Translations under genes and position numbers: made by a program
Source of the DNA: Stomoxys calcitrans
Taxonomy: Eukaryota > Arthropoda > Insecta > Diptera > Muscidae
Reading direction: 5' to 3'
Assembly: GCF_963082655.1 (NCBI RefSeq)
Contig: NC_081555.1
Span: 174,939,896 to 175,003,895, forward strand
Length of the DNA stretch: 64,000 nt
Part shown: positions 1 through 12,568 of the stretch, piece after piece
Layout: each line of letters opens with the position of its first letter
How positions within the stretch are numbered: position 1 is the stretch's first letter
The notes under the pieces: model-generated
The model's input: the letters and a program-made list of their open reading frames with translations, nothing else
What the model was told of the DNA's origin: nothing
Databases searched by the model: none

Positions 1-101
1 ATCGCTCCAAACCTCCCAATTCAGAGCATTACCTTATTACCTGTGATATTCGGATTTTGCATTTATTTGACTGGTTGGAGGGCTTTGCTCTTAGAGTTAT
101 A

Positions 102-180
102 CTCTCTTTGTCTGCCAAGCCTCTCTTTGTCTGCCAAGCCTCTCTTTGTCTGCCAAGCCTCTCTTTGTCTACAAAGCCTC
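102..180. repeat. 19-bp tandem repeat, about 4 copies
   Basis: The motif TCTGCCAAGCC followed by TCTCTTTG recurs at 111, 130, 149 and, mutated to TCTACAAAGC, at 168, giving an exact 19-bp period. No coding role is visible. Confidence 0.85.
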
Positions 181-204
181 TCTCTTAGTCTGTTGTGTCA
201 AAGT

Positions 205-402
205 CATTTCTTTCAATCCATTGTTCGGGAGTAGATTACGAATATGGTCAGGAAGGAGGAATAGGCTATATAATTTGTTGATATTGAAAGGGGCGCACGC
301 TCCCCCGTTACCCCAATATCACCACCCAAAATCAAGGTTGACCGACCGGGACAATATGGGTATCAAATGAAAGGTATTGGAGAGTAGAATACGAATTTAT
401 AT
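205..402. repeat. Fragment of an unclassified interspersed repeat
   Basis: The phrases around 215-240 and 350-395 (TATCAAATGAAAGGTATT, AGTAGATTACGAATATGG) recur at about 2160-2330 and, in reverse complement, at 48.6-49.2 kb. A short related phrase (CATTTCTTTCAATCCATTG) also occurs near 3778. No coding potential was recognised. Confidence 0.5.
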
Positions 403-668
403 AAAAACAAGTAAAAGCGTGCTAAGTTCGGCCGGGCCGAATCTTATATACCCTCCACCATGGACCGCATTTGTCGAGTTCTTTTCCCGGCATCTCTTCT
501 TAGGCAAAAAAGGATATAAGAAAAGAGTTACTCTGCTATTAAAACGATATCAAGATATGGTCCGGTTCGGACCACAATTAAATTATATGTTGGAGACCTG
601 TGTTAAATTTCAGCCAATTCGTATAAGAATTGCGCCCATTGGGGCTCACGAAGTAAAATAGAGAGAAC

Positions 669-1790
669 GATTTATATGGGATCTGTATCGGGCTATAGAC
701 CGATTCAGACCATAATAAACACGTTTGTTGATGGTCATGAAAGGATCCATCGTACAAAATTTCGGGCATATCGGATAATAATTGCGACCTCTAGGGGTCA
801 AGAAGTCAAGATCCCAGATCGGTTTATATGGCAGCTATATCAGGTTATGAACCGATTTGAACCTTATTTGACACAGTTGTTGAAAGTAAAAATAAAATAC
901 ATCATGCAAAATTTCAGCCAAATCGGGTAGGAATTGCGCCCTCTAGAAGTTTAAGAAGTCAAATCCCCAGATCTGTTTATATGACAGCTATATCAGGTTA
1001 TGAACCGATTTCAACCATACTTGGCACAGTTGTTGGATAGCATAATGAAATACTTCGTGCAAAAATTCATTCAAATCGGATAAGAATTGTGCCCTCTAGA
1101 GGCTCAAGAAGTCAAGACCCAAGATCGGTTTATATGGCAGCTATATCAGGTTATGAACCGATTTAAACCATACTTGGCACAGTTGTTGGATATCATAACA
1201 AAACACGTCGTGCAAAATTTCATTGTGATCGGATAAGAATTGCGCACGCTGGAGGCTCAAGAAGTCAAGACCCAAGATCGGTTTATATGGCAGCTATATC
1301 AGGATATGGACCGATTTGAACCATTCTTAATACAGTTGTTGGAAGTCATGACAAAATACGTCATCCAAAATTTCAGCCAAATCGGATAAGAATTGCGCCC
1401 TCTAGAGGCTCAGGAAGTCAAGACCGAAGATCGGTTTATATGGCAGCTATATCAGGTTATGGACCGATTTGAACCATACTTGGCACAGTTGTTGCATATC
1501 ATAGCAAAACACGTCGTGCAAAATTTCATTCCAATCGGATAAGAATTGCGCACTCTAGAGGCTCAAGAAGTCAAGACCCAAGATCGGTTTATATGGCAGC
1601 TATATCAGGTTATGGACCGATTTGAACTATACTTGGCACAGTTGTTGCATATCATAGCAAAACACGTCGTGCAAAATTTCATTCCAATCGGATAAGAATT
1701 GCGCACTCTAGAGGCTCAAGAAGTCAAGACCCAAGATCGGTTTATATGGCAGCTATATCAAAACATGGACCGATATGGCCCATTTACAAT
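669..1790. repeat. 153-bp tandem array, 8 units, inside the DINE-1-like element
   Basis: The phrase GGTTTATATGGCAGCTATAT or a close variant starts at 669, 821, 974, 1127, 1280, 1433, 1586 and 1739. The steps are 152 bp once and 153 bp six times. Each unit also contains GACCGATTTGAACCATA and AATCGGATAAGAATTG. Confidence 0.9.
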
Positions 1791-1874
1791 ACCAACCGAC
1801 CTACACTAATAAGAAGTATTTGTGCAAAATTTCAAGCGGCTAGCTTTACTCTTTCGGAAGTTAGCGTGCTTTCG

Positions 1875-1952
1875 ACAGACAGACGGACGGACGGACGGAC
1901 GGACGGACGGACGGACGGACGGACGGACGGACGGACGGACAGACGGACGGAC
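1875..1952. repeat. (GGAC)n microsatellite
   Basis: GGAC tetramers run almost without interruption between ACAGACAGAC and ATGGCTAGATCG. This is the characteristic microsatellite of the INE-1-like left end. Confidence 0.9.
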
Positions 1953-2089
1953 ATGGCTAGATCGACATAAAATGTCACGACGATCAAGAATATATATACT
2001 TTATGGGGTCTCAGACGAATATTTCGAGTAGTTACAAACAGAATGACGAAATTAGTATACCCCCCATCTTATGGTGGAGGGTATAAAAA

Positions 2090-2660
2090 TTGGGTCCAGG
2101 ATCCCAGGGGCCACTCCAACCCCAAAAGTTCCCCAAACAAACATATAAGACGTACATATCAATATGGGGATCAAATGAAAGGTATTCGGGAGAAGATTAC
2201 GAACATGGCATACAAAATTAGGTCTAAGTATTTGCGGGTCGCCCCACCCCAAAAGGCCTCGCAAATGTGAATTTTACTCGATCATAGCTATATAAGACTC
2301 CATAAAAGGTATTCGGGAGTTGATTACGAAAATGACATTAAACTTTGTGTCCAAGAATCTAGGTGGAGCTTTACTCCAGAAATCGCCTCCAATAGATTAT
2401 TCGACCAATTAAAACAAAGGGGGATCAAATGATAGCTATTTTTTTGAGTAGAGTGCGTCTTTCAAATATGTGCTCAAGTGTCAGATGGAGTATGGCATAC
2501 AACCCTCATATAGACACCCACCACCAAACGGCTGTATACACCAATCATGACAATATGGGGTTCACTTAAAAGGTTGTTCAATCTGATATCTTCATTCTGC
2601 TCATATATCTAGCGGACCACCTCACCCCAAAACAGTCGATCAATCATAATTACCTAACAT
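2090..2660. repeat. Unclassified interspersed repeat
   Basis: Degenerate internal copies of AAAGGTATTCGGGAG and GATCAAATGA appear every 100-130 bp. Related sequence, inverted, lies at 48.6-49.3 kb. No reading frame or terminal repeat was recognised. Confidence 0.45.
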
Positions 2661-3449
2661 GGCACTGTGTGATTTAATAATGGACACAAATAAATGTAGG
2701 CCGACATACCCCAAAAGTTGTGACGTTCAGCGTTATAGCAGGAGTTAAGATTGCAATAATTTTTAGCACATCAATAGACAACCCCAAACGAAGTGCTGCT
2801 GGGAAACACTTGTTTGTTCAAAAGTTTGACATGGTTTAGTAGTAAGAACTATCGCCAGCACCAAAAATATATACTCTCAAATTAGTTCTTCACCAGAGAA
2901 AATCGTTTAACATGGTAATTTGATTTAATTTAAAAAAAATACTAAATTATGACTATTTAATAGGTAGTCATATAGTTATATATAGACAACTACCACTTGA
3001 TAATCAATGTTATAGGCGTTAAGCCACTCCAAGCGAGTAGTACTACTAACATTTAAGTTAGCGTCATCTTCTGGATGTTTGCAAAGGCTGTTTTCAAATG
3101 GATTTAATTGATCCAATTGAAAACAGCCAGTAAATGGCGCTAATTTGGAGAAGTCAACATGAAAAGAAAGAGGGCAGAGTTTTCAAAATTGATCCTACAG
3201 CATTTATTTTCGTTATGACTTCGTTGAGGTTGTTTGCGGTATTATTTTTTAGCTTTCCCACTCTAAGACGGGCCATAACAATAATTTTTAAAAACACCAG
3301 ATCTAGGAGATGGGCACACTTACATTAACCTAAAATCAAAAATTTTGTATCAGAATCTGAGGTGTAGTGCCTAGGAGGGCCGCCCACCCCCAAAACCCAC
3401 CAAACGGATAGTTTAGAACGTGAATAGGGTGATCGGTATATATAGTTAT
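2661..3449. other. AT-rich intergenic DNA, nothing recognised
   Basis: Both strands were read; there are short frames only (64 codons at 3134-3328 is the longest on +) with no recognisable protein similarity, no terminal inverted repeats and no clear tandem structure. Confidence 0.5.
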
Positions 3450-3710
3450 GCGAATTTGCCCATGAAACAGGGGCAAACTTCTCACAAATCTGTCCGATTT
3501 AAGTTTAAAGTATAAGGTCCGAGTCCGTACGGCATGTCGACACCTCTTTGTGCGAAAGTTTTTCAATTGCTGCCATACCAAATGTTGCCAGCATTAGGAG
3601 GAGATAACCTTAGAAAGCTGATCAAATTTTCAGATGTTCTCGCTAGGATTCGAACTCAGGTGTTTATCATCATAGGCGAACACACTAACCTCTGCGCTAC
3701 GGTTGCCTCG
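3450..3710 (-). mobile_element. tRNA-headed SINE, nearly full length, degenerate
   Basis: Read on the minus strand, the head contains CGTAGCGCAGAGGTTAG-like sequence (pol III A box) and a GGTTCGAAT-like B box mutated to GAGTTCGAATCC. The tail ends in CATGGGCAAATTCGC. It belongs to the same family as the copies at 18.3, 45.9 and 48.1 kb. Confidence 0.75.
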
Positions 3711-3806
3711 TTATATATAATAGCTATACCTAAATATCGTCCGATCTAAATTATAATTTGTCTGTTTTGTCGAGGTCATTTCTTTCAATCCATTGTTCAC
3801 TTTTTT

Positions 3807-5062
3807 TATACCCACCACCATAGTATAGGGGGTATATACATTTCGTAACTTCGTCATTCCGTTTGCAACGCATCGAAATATCCATTTCCAACCCTACAAA
3901 GTACATGTGTACATATTCCTGATCGTTGTAAAATTCTAAGACGACTTAACGATGTCCGTGTGTCTGTCCGTCCGCCCATCTGGCCGTTCGTCTTTTGTAA
4001 TCACGCTACTGTCTTCAGAAATTGAGATATTGAGCTGAAATTTGGCATAGATCCGTATTTTCTCTACACGCGGGTTAAGTTCTTGAACGGAAAACGGAGC
4101 ATATTGGGATATGGCTGCCATATAGGTAGATTTCCCCATTTATGATGTAAATCTCATAACTCCTGTAATTATTATCCGATTTCACTTAAATTTTAAACAG
4201 TGAGTTGGACTATAGGGTCCGAAGTGGACCACATCCGACCATATGTGGAAACAGCTATCATAAAGACCGATATTCCGATTGTGCTGAAATTAGAAACAGT
4301 GAGACGTTTGAAGCCTTCCGTCATCGGACTTAAATATGGTCCTGATAGGATTATATTTAGGTATAGCTGCCATATAGTCCGTTCTACCGATTTAGGATCT
4401 AGGCCCATAAAAGCCGTATTTATCACCCGATTTCCCAAAAATTTAATCCAGTGAGTTGGACTATGCCTCCCGTTATTTAAAATATAAATGGTCCACATCC
4501 GACTTTATTTGGACATAGCTGCCATACAGACTTATTCCTATTGCGCTAAAATTAGAAACAGTGAGATGTTTTAAGCCTTCCGTCATCAGACCTAATATGG
4601 TCCAGATCGGGCTATATTTAGGTAGAGCTGCTATATAGACCGATATGCCGATTTAGTGTCTAAAGCCCATATCTGCTGTGTTTATTATCCGATTTCGCTG
4701 AGATTTGAAACAGTGAGTTGTTTTAAGCCCCCCATCATCCGCCCATAAAAGCCGCATTTATTACCCAATTTTGCTGTAATTTGAAGTAATAAGCTATTAT
4801 AATAATCCCATTCGGCCAGAAAGTGTGTAGATGTAGCGGTCATATACACCGATCTTCCAATTTAGTGTCTTAATCCCATACAAAGTGGCTTGCATAAAAG
4901 TTCTCGGCATCTGAATCAAAAACGATACAGACCATACCATATTTAGATACAACTATGTTCGTATGTGGCATTGGAGTTATAATAAAATGGGATGATGAAT
5001 ATATCCATGGGGTGGGTATCAAAAGTTCGGCACGGCCGAAATTAAAACATTTTTATTGGTTC
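3807..5062 (+). mobile_element. DINE-1/Helentron-like element, 1.26 kb
   Basis: The left end is TATACCCACCACCATAG followed by GGGGGTATA, then CATTCCGTTTGCAAC, CCAACCCTACAAAG and a short GTCCG-rich stretch. The internal part is a string of units with ATAGCTGCCATATAGACCGA and CCGATTTCGCTGAAATT. The right end has GTTCGGCACGGCCGAA at about 5026-5041, the subterminal palindrome with one change. Confidence 0.75.
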
Positions 5063-5180
5063 CTATTTGTGCATATTGACCACAAGCTTCTACCAGCAAT
5101 CAATAACTTTCGACAGTCGGTTTCTTCAAATGAAAGAAGTCTTTCATCCATTTTTCATCCTCCAAAATGTCACATTTGTA

Positions 5181-5417
5181 TTGGGTTGCCCAAAAAGTAA
5201 TTGCGGATTTTTTAAAAGAAAGTAAATGCATTTTTAATAAAACTTAGAATGAACTTTAATCAAATATACTTTTTTTACACTTTTTTTCTAAAGCAAGCTA
5301 AAAGTAACATCTGATAACTGACAGAAGAAAGAATGCAATTACAGAGTCACAAGCTGTGAAAAAATTTGTCAACGCCGACTATATGAAAAATCCGCAATTA
5401 CTTTTTGGGCAACACAA
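5181..5417. mobile_element. 237-bp mariner-type MITE, copy 1
   Basis: Terminal inverted repeats start TTGGGTTGCCCAAAAAGTAA and continue through GCGGATTTTT. The left end follows a TA dinucleotide. The right end has one mismatch (GGGCAACACAA). The length is identical to the copy at 12599-12835. Confidence 0.9.
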
Positions 5418-5744
5418 ACACAAACTATATGTTGTCCACAATAACATTGGTGTACCCAATATAATCACGATTTCTGCAGTTGTCTTTTCCTTATAAACAA
5501 AAGTAAAAAATGTAGCCTAACCTAAGAGTCGTTGTCGTTTGTTCGGCTCTTTCCTAATTACTTTATTGTTCCTGTGAAGTCGTTAAGACATTTATCATTT
5601 ACAAATATTTATAACAAATGGGGCAGTATAGGAACAAATCTAAGCAACAGCACTATAAACGACAAACATCTAATAAAGGAGACAGCTATAATCAGCACAC
5701 CTGGTATTAAATCTCCATGCTATAAACACTAAGCAACATATTAT
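5418..5744. other. Unassigned intergenic DNA
   Basis: Apart from a 66-codon open frame at 5532-5732 without recognisable similarity, nothing is visible here. Confidence 0.45.
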
Positions 5745-5985
5745 TTTAGATCTTTATTGGTTTTAATTTGGCACGGCCTAACTTTGGATACCCACCACTT
5801 TGGATATATATATATTTCGTTAAAGTCCGATGAATAATGTACCATATATGAACTTAAGCAGCTACATCGAAATATGGTCCGATCTATACCAAACTCGGTG
5901 GGACGTCGTGGAGTCCAACTCCAATTTTTACTCAAATCGGGTGATAGATGGGCCATATATGGGTTTGAACCCGTACGTGTACCTT
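5745..5985 (-). mobile_element. DINE-1-like fragment
   Basis: A right-end relic (TTTGGCACGGCCTAA) is followed by GATACCCACCACTTTGG and internal GACCGATCT-type text in reverse orientation. It is truncated before any left end. Confidence 0.55.
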
Positions 5986-6030
5986 TAATGGGTCCAATAA
6001 CGTAAAACGGTTGATTGGTATATATAGTAA

Positions 6031-6258
6031 TGCAAATTTGCCCATGAACATTCCATTAAAGAAAAGGGGTAAATCTCTCACATATCAATTAGTGTTGTTC
6101 GATTTAATTTTAAGCTCCTTTTTATATCTGAGTCCGAACGGCGTGCCGCAGTGCGACATCTCTTTACGAAGAAGTTTTTAATTTGCTGTCATACCAAATG
6201 GTACAGTACCTTACAAATGTTGCCAACATTAGGAGGAGATAACTACCGCTGAAAAAGT
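6031..6258 (-). mobile_element. tRNA-headed SINE, head missing
   Basis: The tail (TGCAAATTTGCCCATGAAC) and body (CGAACGGCGTGCCGCAGTG) are present. The copy stops at AACTACCGCTGAAAAAG before the A and B boxes. The sequence just outside the tail resembles that flanking the copy at 3450. Confidence 0.7.
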
Positions 6259-6294
6259 TTATAATATCAAAAAAAAAATCTTAATATAATCGAA

Positions 6295-6873
6295 AACAAG
6301 TAAAAGCGTGCTAAGTTCGGCCGGGCGGAATCTTGGTAACCCACCAGCATGGATTCTGCTAGAAATTTATAAAAAAAAAATTATAACAAAACACTACATG
6401 CAAAATTTCAGCCAAATCGGACAAAAATTGCGGCTTGTGAATGCTCAAGAAGCCGAAGATCGCTTAATATGGAATCAGGTTTTAGACCGATGTTGACCGT
6501 ACTTGGCACAGTTGTTGAAAGTCGTAAAAGAACACTATGTGCAAAATTTCAGCTAAATCGGACAAAAATTCCGGCTTCAGGGGCTCAAGAAGTCAAATCG
6601 GGAGATCGGTTTCTATATACATATAATATTTAAATCTGAATCGATATGGCCCATTTGCAATCCCCAACGACCTACATCGATATTAAATATCTTTAAGTAT
6701 CTAGCTTTATGCGTTCGACCTCTATCGTGATTTCGACAGACGGACATGGCTATATCGATTCAGAACAACGAGTCGATCAAGAATATATATACCTTGTGGG
6801 GTCTTAGACGAATATTTCGGGGTGTTACAAACGGAATGATTAGTATACCCCTATGCTATGGTGGTGAGTATGA
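6295..6873 (-). mobile_element. DINE-1-like element, 0.58 kb
   Basis: It starts with the right end (AAGTAAAAGCGTGCTAAG, then the palindrome with one change, TTCGGCCGGGCGGAA) and finishes with the left-end motif TATGGTGGTGAGTATG. It contains about two internal units and almost none of the microsatellite. Confidence 0.7.
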
Positions 6874-7212
6874 AAATCGAACAATCGACTTTTTCTTCTG
6901 ATCTTTGATCTCTATCTTATTATAACCTGTTCTTATTTCAGTAACCATACCAGGGCTTTTTTTTCATTCGATATACGCTGTTAATACTGCTGAAATTTTG
7001 GTAAGGTCTTTTCAAGTTATTGCACGATGTATTTCATGAGGCCCGTTCGGAAAAAAAGTTTTGCCTATATTTCAAAGCTTATTCTTCTATGTTTTGATAT
7101 TACTGGGATTCCTTTTACAATATAGAAATTTGATTGGAGTACGTATTCCATCATAAGTCAAGTTGTGCCATATATAAGGCAAGGAAAATCTTTAGTTTCA
7201 AATTTTACCAGT
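6874..7212. other. Unassigned intergenic DNA
   Basis: AT-rich single-copy-looking sequence. No frame, terminal repeat or known repeat was recognised. Confidence 0.45.
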
Positions 7213-9780
7213 AAGGAAAGACAAAAGTCGGTCGGCGCTGACTAATACATTGTTACTACGGCCACATAAGTGCAAATCCGGCGTTTAAAAAAATATAAGG
7301 AAGCTATATACAATTCTACACCGATATTGATGAAATCGTACAGATATGTTTAGATCAATAACAAAACAATCCATGCCAAATTTTGTGCAGATCGGTTAAA
7401 AATTGTAGTAACTACGACTATTTCTATTTCTATCTATGGGAGCTATATCCAAATCTGAACCGATTTTGATGAAATCTTGCAGATAGGTTGCGATCAGTAA
7501 CAAAACAATCCATAACAAATTTTGTGCAGGCACATACATATGGGAGCTATATCGTAATCTGAACCGATTTTGATGCAATCTTGCAAATATGTTAGGATTA
7601 GTAACAAAACAATCCGTGCCTAATTTTGTGCTGATCGGTTAAAAAATAAAGATGCTACGGCCAAGAAAAAGAAGAAATGGAAATGGAAAGACGTGAGTGT
7701 GAGCGAATTGAGATGTATAGGAGTCGGAATGAAGTCCGGAAATTCTAACAAAGAATTAAATATCAAACCGATGGCTTTGGTGCAGGCACATCCTCCTGCA
7801 GAGACAAAGAAGGAAATCTTGTAACTAACACTGATAACATGCTGAGGATATGGAAAGAACATATTACCCAACTGCTAGTGTTCGATATTGGCGGCGAAGA
7901 GGATACCGCAGAACCAATCCCTGACGATGGTATAGAATGTTTACCTCCTAGTCAGAATGAGGTCCAAGAAGCAGTGACCCGACTAAAGAACAACAAGGCA
8001 GCAGGAACAGACGGGTTACCCGCTGAACTATTTAAGACCGCAGGCGACACGCTGGTAAGGCGTATGCATCAGCTTATCTGCGCAACCTGGCTAGAAGAAC
8101 GCATACTCGATGATTGGAACCTCAGCATACTATGTCCCGTACACAAGAAAGGAGACAAGACGGAATGTGCCAACTACAGAGGAATAAGTCTCCCCCCCAT
8201 CGCATACAAGATACTCTCGAGCGTACTGTGTGAAAGATTAAAACCTAAAGTCAATGAGATAATTGGGCCCTATCAATGCGTCTTTAGACCTGGTAAATCC
8301 ACCCTAGACCAGATATTCACACTGCACCAAATTCTGGAAAAGAAGGACAAATCAACACCTACCATCTCTTTGTTGACTACAAAGCCGCCTTCGATACTCC
8401 TTTACGTTCAAAGGTACTTCAAGCCATGTCTGAGTTTGGTATCCCTGCAAAATTAATAAGACTCTGCAGGATGACACTTGCTGATACGCGTTCCTCAGTA
8501 AGAATAGGAAAGAATCTCTCCGAACCATTTAATACCAAACGAGATTTCAGACAAGGATTGTGTGATCTCTTTAATATCCTGCTGGAGAAGATTATAAGAG
8601 ATGCAGATGTGAGTAGATATGGCACACTAATCACAAGAGAACACGTGCTACTCGCCTTTGCCGACGACATCGATATCATAGGTCGGTCAGTAGTAACTGC
8701 TGCCTTTGAAAGAATCGAAAGAGAGTCAGTGAAAATGTGTCTGGCAGTAAATGGAGATAAGACGAAATGGATGGTTTCAACTCCCCAAAAGCCTTGCACA
8801 ACCGAGCAGATAAAGAAAATGGAGAAAGTTGGGAACACAACTTTGAGATAGTCAGTAACTTTATCTACCTCGGCACCGCCGTAACCGAAACATATGACAC
8901 CAGTTTTGAGAATAAGCGAAGAATAATACTGGCAAGCAGATGCTACTTTGGACTAAGTAAGCAGTTTAGAAACAAGGCCACCTCTCGAAAGACGAAGATT
9001 ACACTATACAAGACACTGATACTACTCGTGCTGTTATATGGTTCTGAAGCATGGGTACTTGTGGAAGCAGATAAGGCAGTGCTTGGAGTATTTGAGAGAA
9101 AGATTCTTCGTACAATATATGGACCAGTTTGTGTTAACGGAGAATATAGGCGACGTATGAACCACGAGCTGTATGAGCTGTATGACGACGATAGCATAGG
9201 TTCATGCATCAAACTACAACGGCTGTGTTGGCTAGGTCATGTTGTCTGAATGGATGAAGAAGCTCCTGCAAAGAAGACTTTTGATGGCAAACACGGTGGT
9301 ACACGCGAACCGGGAAGACCAAAAGCTCGATGGAAAGATCAAGTTGTGGGAGATACCTCGAAACTTGGTGTCAGAGATTTTAGAATGAGCGCAGAAGATC
9401 AAGACGCTTGGAACGCTATTCTACGTTCTGGCGGAACAAATATTCTGTCATAGCCAATTAAATAATAATATATATATGCTACGACCATTAAAGTGCAAAC
9501 CGGGAGATTAATATATATAGAAGCCATATCTAAATCTGAACCGATTTTTAACAAAATCAATACCGCTGTCCTTCAGCCAAAAAAGTTAGATGTTCAAAAT
9601 TTTGTAACGATTGGACAACAAATACGACCTGCACTTTGATTACAAGAATACATGGACTCACAGACGAACATGGCTAAATCGAATCAGAAATTGATTCTGA
9701 GTCGATCGGTATACTTATCAATGGGTCTAGCTCTTCTTCTTCCTAGCATTGCAAACAAATGCACAAATCTGGTATAAAAA
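7213..9780 (-). mobile_element. DINE-1-like element, second subfamily, split by a non-LTR insertion
   Basis: The right-end phrase GGAAAGACAAAAGTCGGTCG matches the one at 39143. Internal units carry GAACCGATTTTGATGAAATC and CTACGGCCA. The element resumes at about 9476 and runs to GCAAACAAATGCACAAAT and GGTATAAAAA near 9780. The interruption at 7664-9475 is the retrotransposon listed next. Confidence 0.65.
7652..9487 (+). pseudogene. Decayed non-LTR retrotransposon (reverse transcriptase remnant)
   Basis: The region encodes an endonuclease-reverse transcriptase polyprotein in pieces. Frame 7839-8456 includes the fingers text NYRGISL and FRPGKSTLDQ. A frameshift near 8350 moves motif A (FVDYKAAFD) into another frame. 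Frame 8426-8851 carries motif C as FADDIDIIG, the Asp pair at 8663-8668. A second shift leads to 8767-9249, and a TGA at 9247-9249 precedes the C-terminal RWLGHV/DEEAPAKK/GRPKARWKD tail to 9453. Four residues are missing within motif B (RQGLCD). The 12-bp phrase ATGCTACGGCCA at 7652-7663 returns with one change at 9476-9487, a likely target-site duplication. Many RTE-like elements have such a tail, but the clade is not certain. Non-functional. Confidence 0.85.
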
Positions 9781-10377
9781 TTAAAAGTCGAACATACCCG
9801 AAAGCAGTGGAGATATTATATACTAAAAGCACCATGAAGCAAAACAGCATTTTAAAAATTGGACCACAAATGAAGATTTTGAAATTCCAAAGTGACCAAT
9901 TTTAGGGTTCTGTCCAGAGGGGCTTGGACCATCAAGGGCCTTTAAATTTTGCACATGATCTCGATAACGCCTCAGCTCTAACCATTTCAAAAGTATTATC
10001 GTTTTTTTTTTTATTATATCCCACTGTGCGTCTTTGGTCAAATATAAGCTACCGTATCCCAAAGAAATTTAATTTTTTTTAATTTTGCTATTTAGTAATA
10101 ATTCAAAGTCTTATTTCATTTTTTTCTTTCCAGGTACGAAATAAATACAGCCATCTCATTAAAGAGAGTTCAATTCTATCGGATTTAGTAAGTTATACAA
10201 AATAATTCAAACCATTGTTCAAGGATATTTTTATATTTTTTCTAATAGTGATAATAATATTTCGTTTTGTTGTGGGATTGAGCGCAAAACAAATTAATAA
10301 TAATGTCTCAAATATCAAAAAAAAGGTAAAACTCAATTTTAAATCACATCCAAAGATTTTTTCTTTTAATTTTATTT
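9781..10377. other. Intergenic DNA with a minor repeat; region 3' of protease A
   Basis: The stretch 9880-10000 (GACCAATTTTAGGG, GGGCCTTTAAATTTTGCAC, CGATAACGCCTCAGCTCTAA) is related to 15310-15425. The remainder is strongly AT-rich. TTTATT at 10371-10376 is an AATAAA signal on the minus strand, two bases beyond the stop codon of protease A, so polyadenylation is probably from here or further downstream. Confidence 0.5.
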
Positions 10378-11316
<939 letters not shown>

Positions 11317-11437
11317 CTAATCAAAAATTAGCCAAAATGCTCAGACAATTTAAGCTATGGCATAAAGTAGCCCAGCGATTGATGGTACACAATTCGATTC
11401 TTTGCTTATGCAAAAATTGGTCAAAGATATAATTTTT

Positions 11438-11545
11438 TTACCCACCATTCATTTTGTCATTCCGTTTGCCACACATTTTGATGTCTTGCATACAAACCAA
11501 TTTCTGACCCTATATAGTATATGGGCCAGGTTGATTTGTATAGAT
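11438..11545 (+). mobile_element. DINE-1-like left-end fragment
   Basis: TTTACCCACCATTCATTTTG, CATTCCGTTTGCCAC and CTGACCCTATATAGTATA match the left end of the element at 3807, after which it stops. Confidence 0.6.
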
Positions 11546-11549
11546 AAAG

Positions 11550-12219
11550 CAAGTAAAAAGGCATTAAATTTCGAACTTTGGATACCCACCACCTCGGGTA
11601 TATATGTTAACCCACTTTCGTCACAACCCGGTGAAAATTGGAAAACTTATGCACCCAAATTCGACGCGGACATTGAGTGGTCTAATAAATTTAAGTCACT
11701 GTTGAATTTTGTATTTCGAATTTCAACAAAATCGGATAATAAATAAAGTTTTTTAGAGCTTCAGACCCTTAATCGGCACAGCTATATCTAAATATAGTCC
11801 GATCCGAACCATATTTGGGACGGATGTCGAGAGAACTAAAACTACCCTCTGTTTCAAATTTCAGCGAAATCGGGTAATAAAAAAGAGCTTTTATTGGCTT
11901 CAGACCCTTTATCGTCAGATCGGTCTATAAAGCAGCTATATCTAAATATGGTCCGATTTGGCCCGTTCAATAACTTAACCAGCGTGCATCAAAAAGACGT
12001 ATCTGTGCCAAATTTCAGCCAATATCTCAATTTTTGAAGGCTTTAGAGTGCTTACAACAGACGGACAGACGGACACACGAACATCGTTAAATCGTCTTAG
12101 AATTTTACGACGATCCGAAATATATATACTTTGTTGGGTCGGAAATTGATATTTCGATGTGTTGCAAACGGAATGACTAAATGAATATACCGCCTATCCT
12201 ACGGTGGTGGGTATAAAAA
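11550..12219 (-). mobile_element. DINE-1-like element, 0.67 kb
   Basis: A degenerate right end (AGTAAAAAGGCATTAAATTTC) is followed by GATACCCACCACCTCGG. Internal units with TCAGCGAAATCGGGTAAT follow, and the left-end motif CTACGGTGGTGGGTATA closes it near 12215. Confidence 0.7.
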
Positions 12220-12289
12220 GAAGTGAAAAATCGTATAGCAAGAACGTAAACTACCTACAATTCTAAGAAGTTTCTCCGAAGAAACCCTG

Positions 12290-12455
12290 TAGGCTAGGTA
12301 TGAGTGGCAGTCCTTCAAAGACTCACTTAGACAATTTTAAGTCCATTGGGATACCACATTAGCGACCGACCAAGGAATTTGGTGGGAATCGAACCGACGA
12401 CCCCCGCACTAGCACTCCGAGCACGCTACCAACTCGGCTACCGGACCCCCAAGAA
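12290..12455 (-). mobile_element. Second tRNA-headed SINE family, one copy
   Basis: On the minus strand the head reads GGTAGCCGAGTTGGTAGCG (A box) and, 40 bp on, GGTTCGATTCC (perfect B box). The body runs toward 12290. The bases that would form the acceptor stem are not complementary, so it is not a functional tRNA. It differs from the abundant SINE of the window. Confidence 0.65.
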
Positions 12456-12478
12456 GCAGGTACCTAAAATAAAATTCT

Positions 12479-12568
12479 GATCCACGCCTCTTGACTTCAA
12501 AAATTGTTTTTTTTTTCATCCATGATCCACGCCTCTTGACTTCCAAAATTGTTTTTTTAACAAAATCG
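12479..12568. repeat. 45-bp direct duplication
   Basis: GATCCACGCCTCTTGACTTC starts at 12479 and again at 12524, each copy followed by CAAAATTG-like text and a T run. Confidence 0.85.

Larger units (their letters stand above)
404..2089 (-). mobile_element. DINE-1/Helentron-like element, 1.7 kb, with expanded 153-bp internal array
   Basis: The right end, in reverse complement, begins ACAAGTAAAAGCGTGC followed by the palindrome TTCGGCCGGGCCGAA at about 428-442. The left end is the GGTGGAGGGTATA motif near 2072-2086. Near the left end lies a GGAC tetranucleotide run (about 1880-1950), as in Drosophila INE-1 elements, whose left end also combines TATACCC, TTCCGACCCTA and GTCCGTCC. Between the ends are eight tandem units of about 153 bp. 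No ORF of biological meaning is present; the long frames exist because 153 is divisible by three. Confidence 0.75.

Noticed and set aside
676..1970. Open frames across the 153-bp array as a coding gene
   Set aside because: The unit length is a multiple of three, so frames stay open across units; the text is non-coding DINE-like repeat found elsewhere with stops.
12385..12455. Functional tRNA gene on the minus strand
   Set aside because: A and B boxes are good but the acceptor-stem halves do not pair, and the sequence continues as a SINE body.
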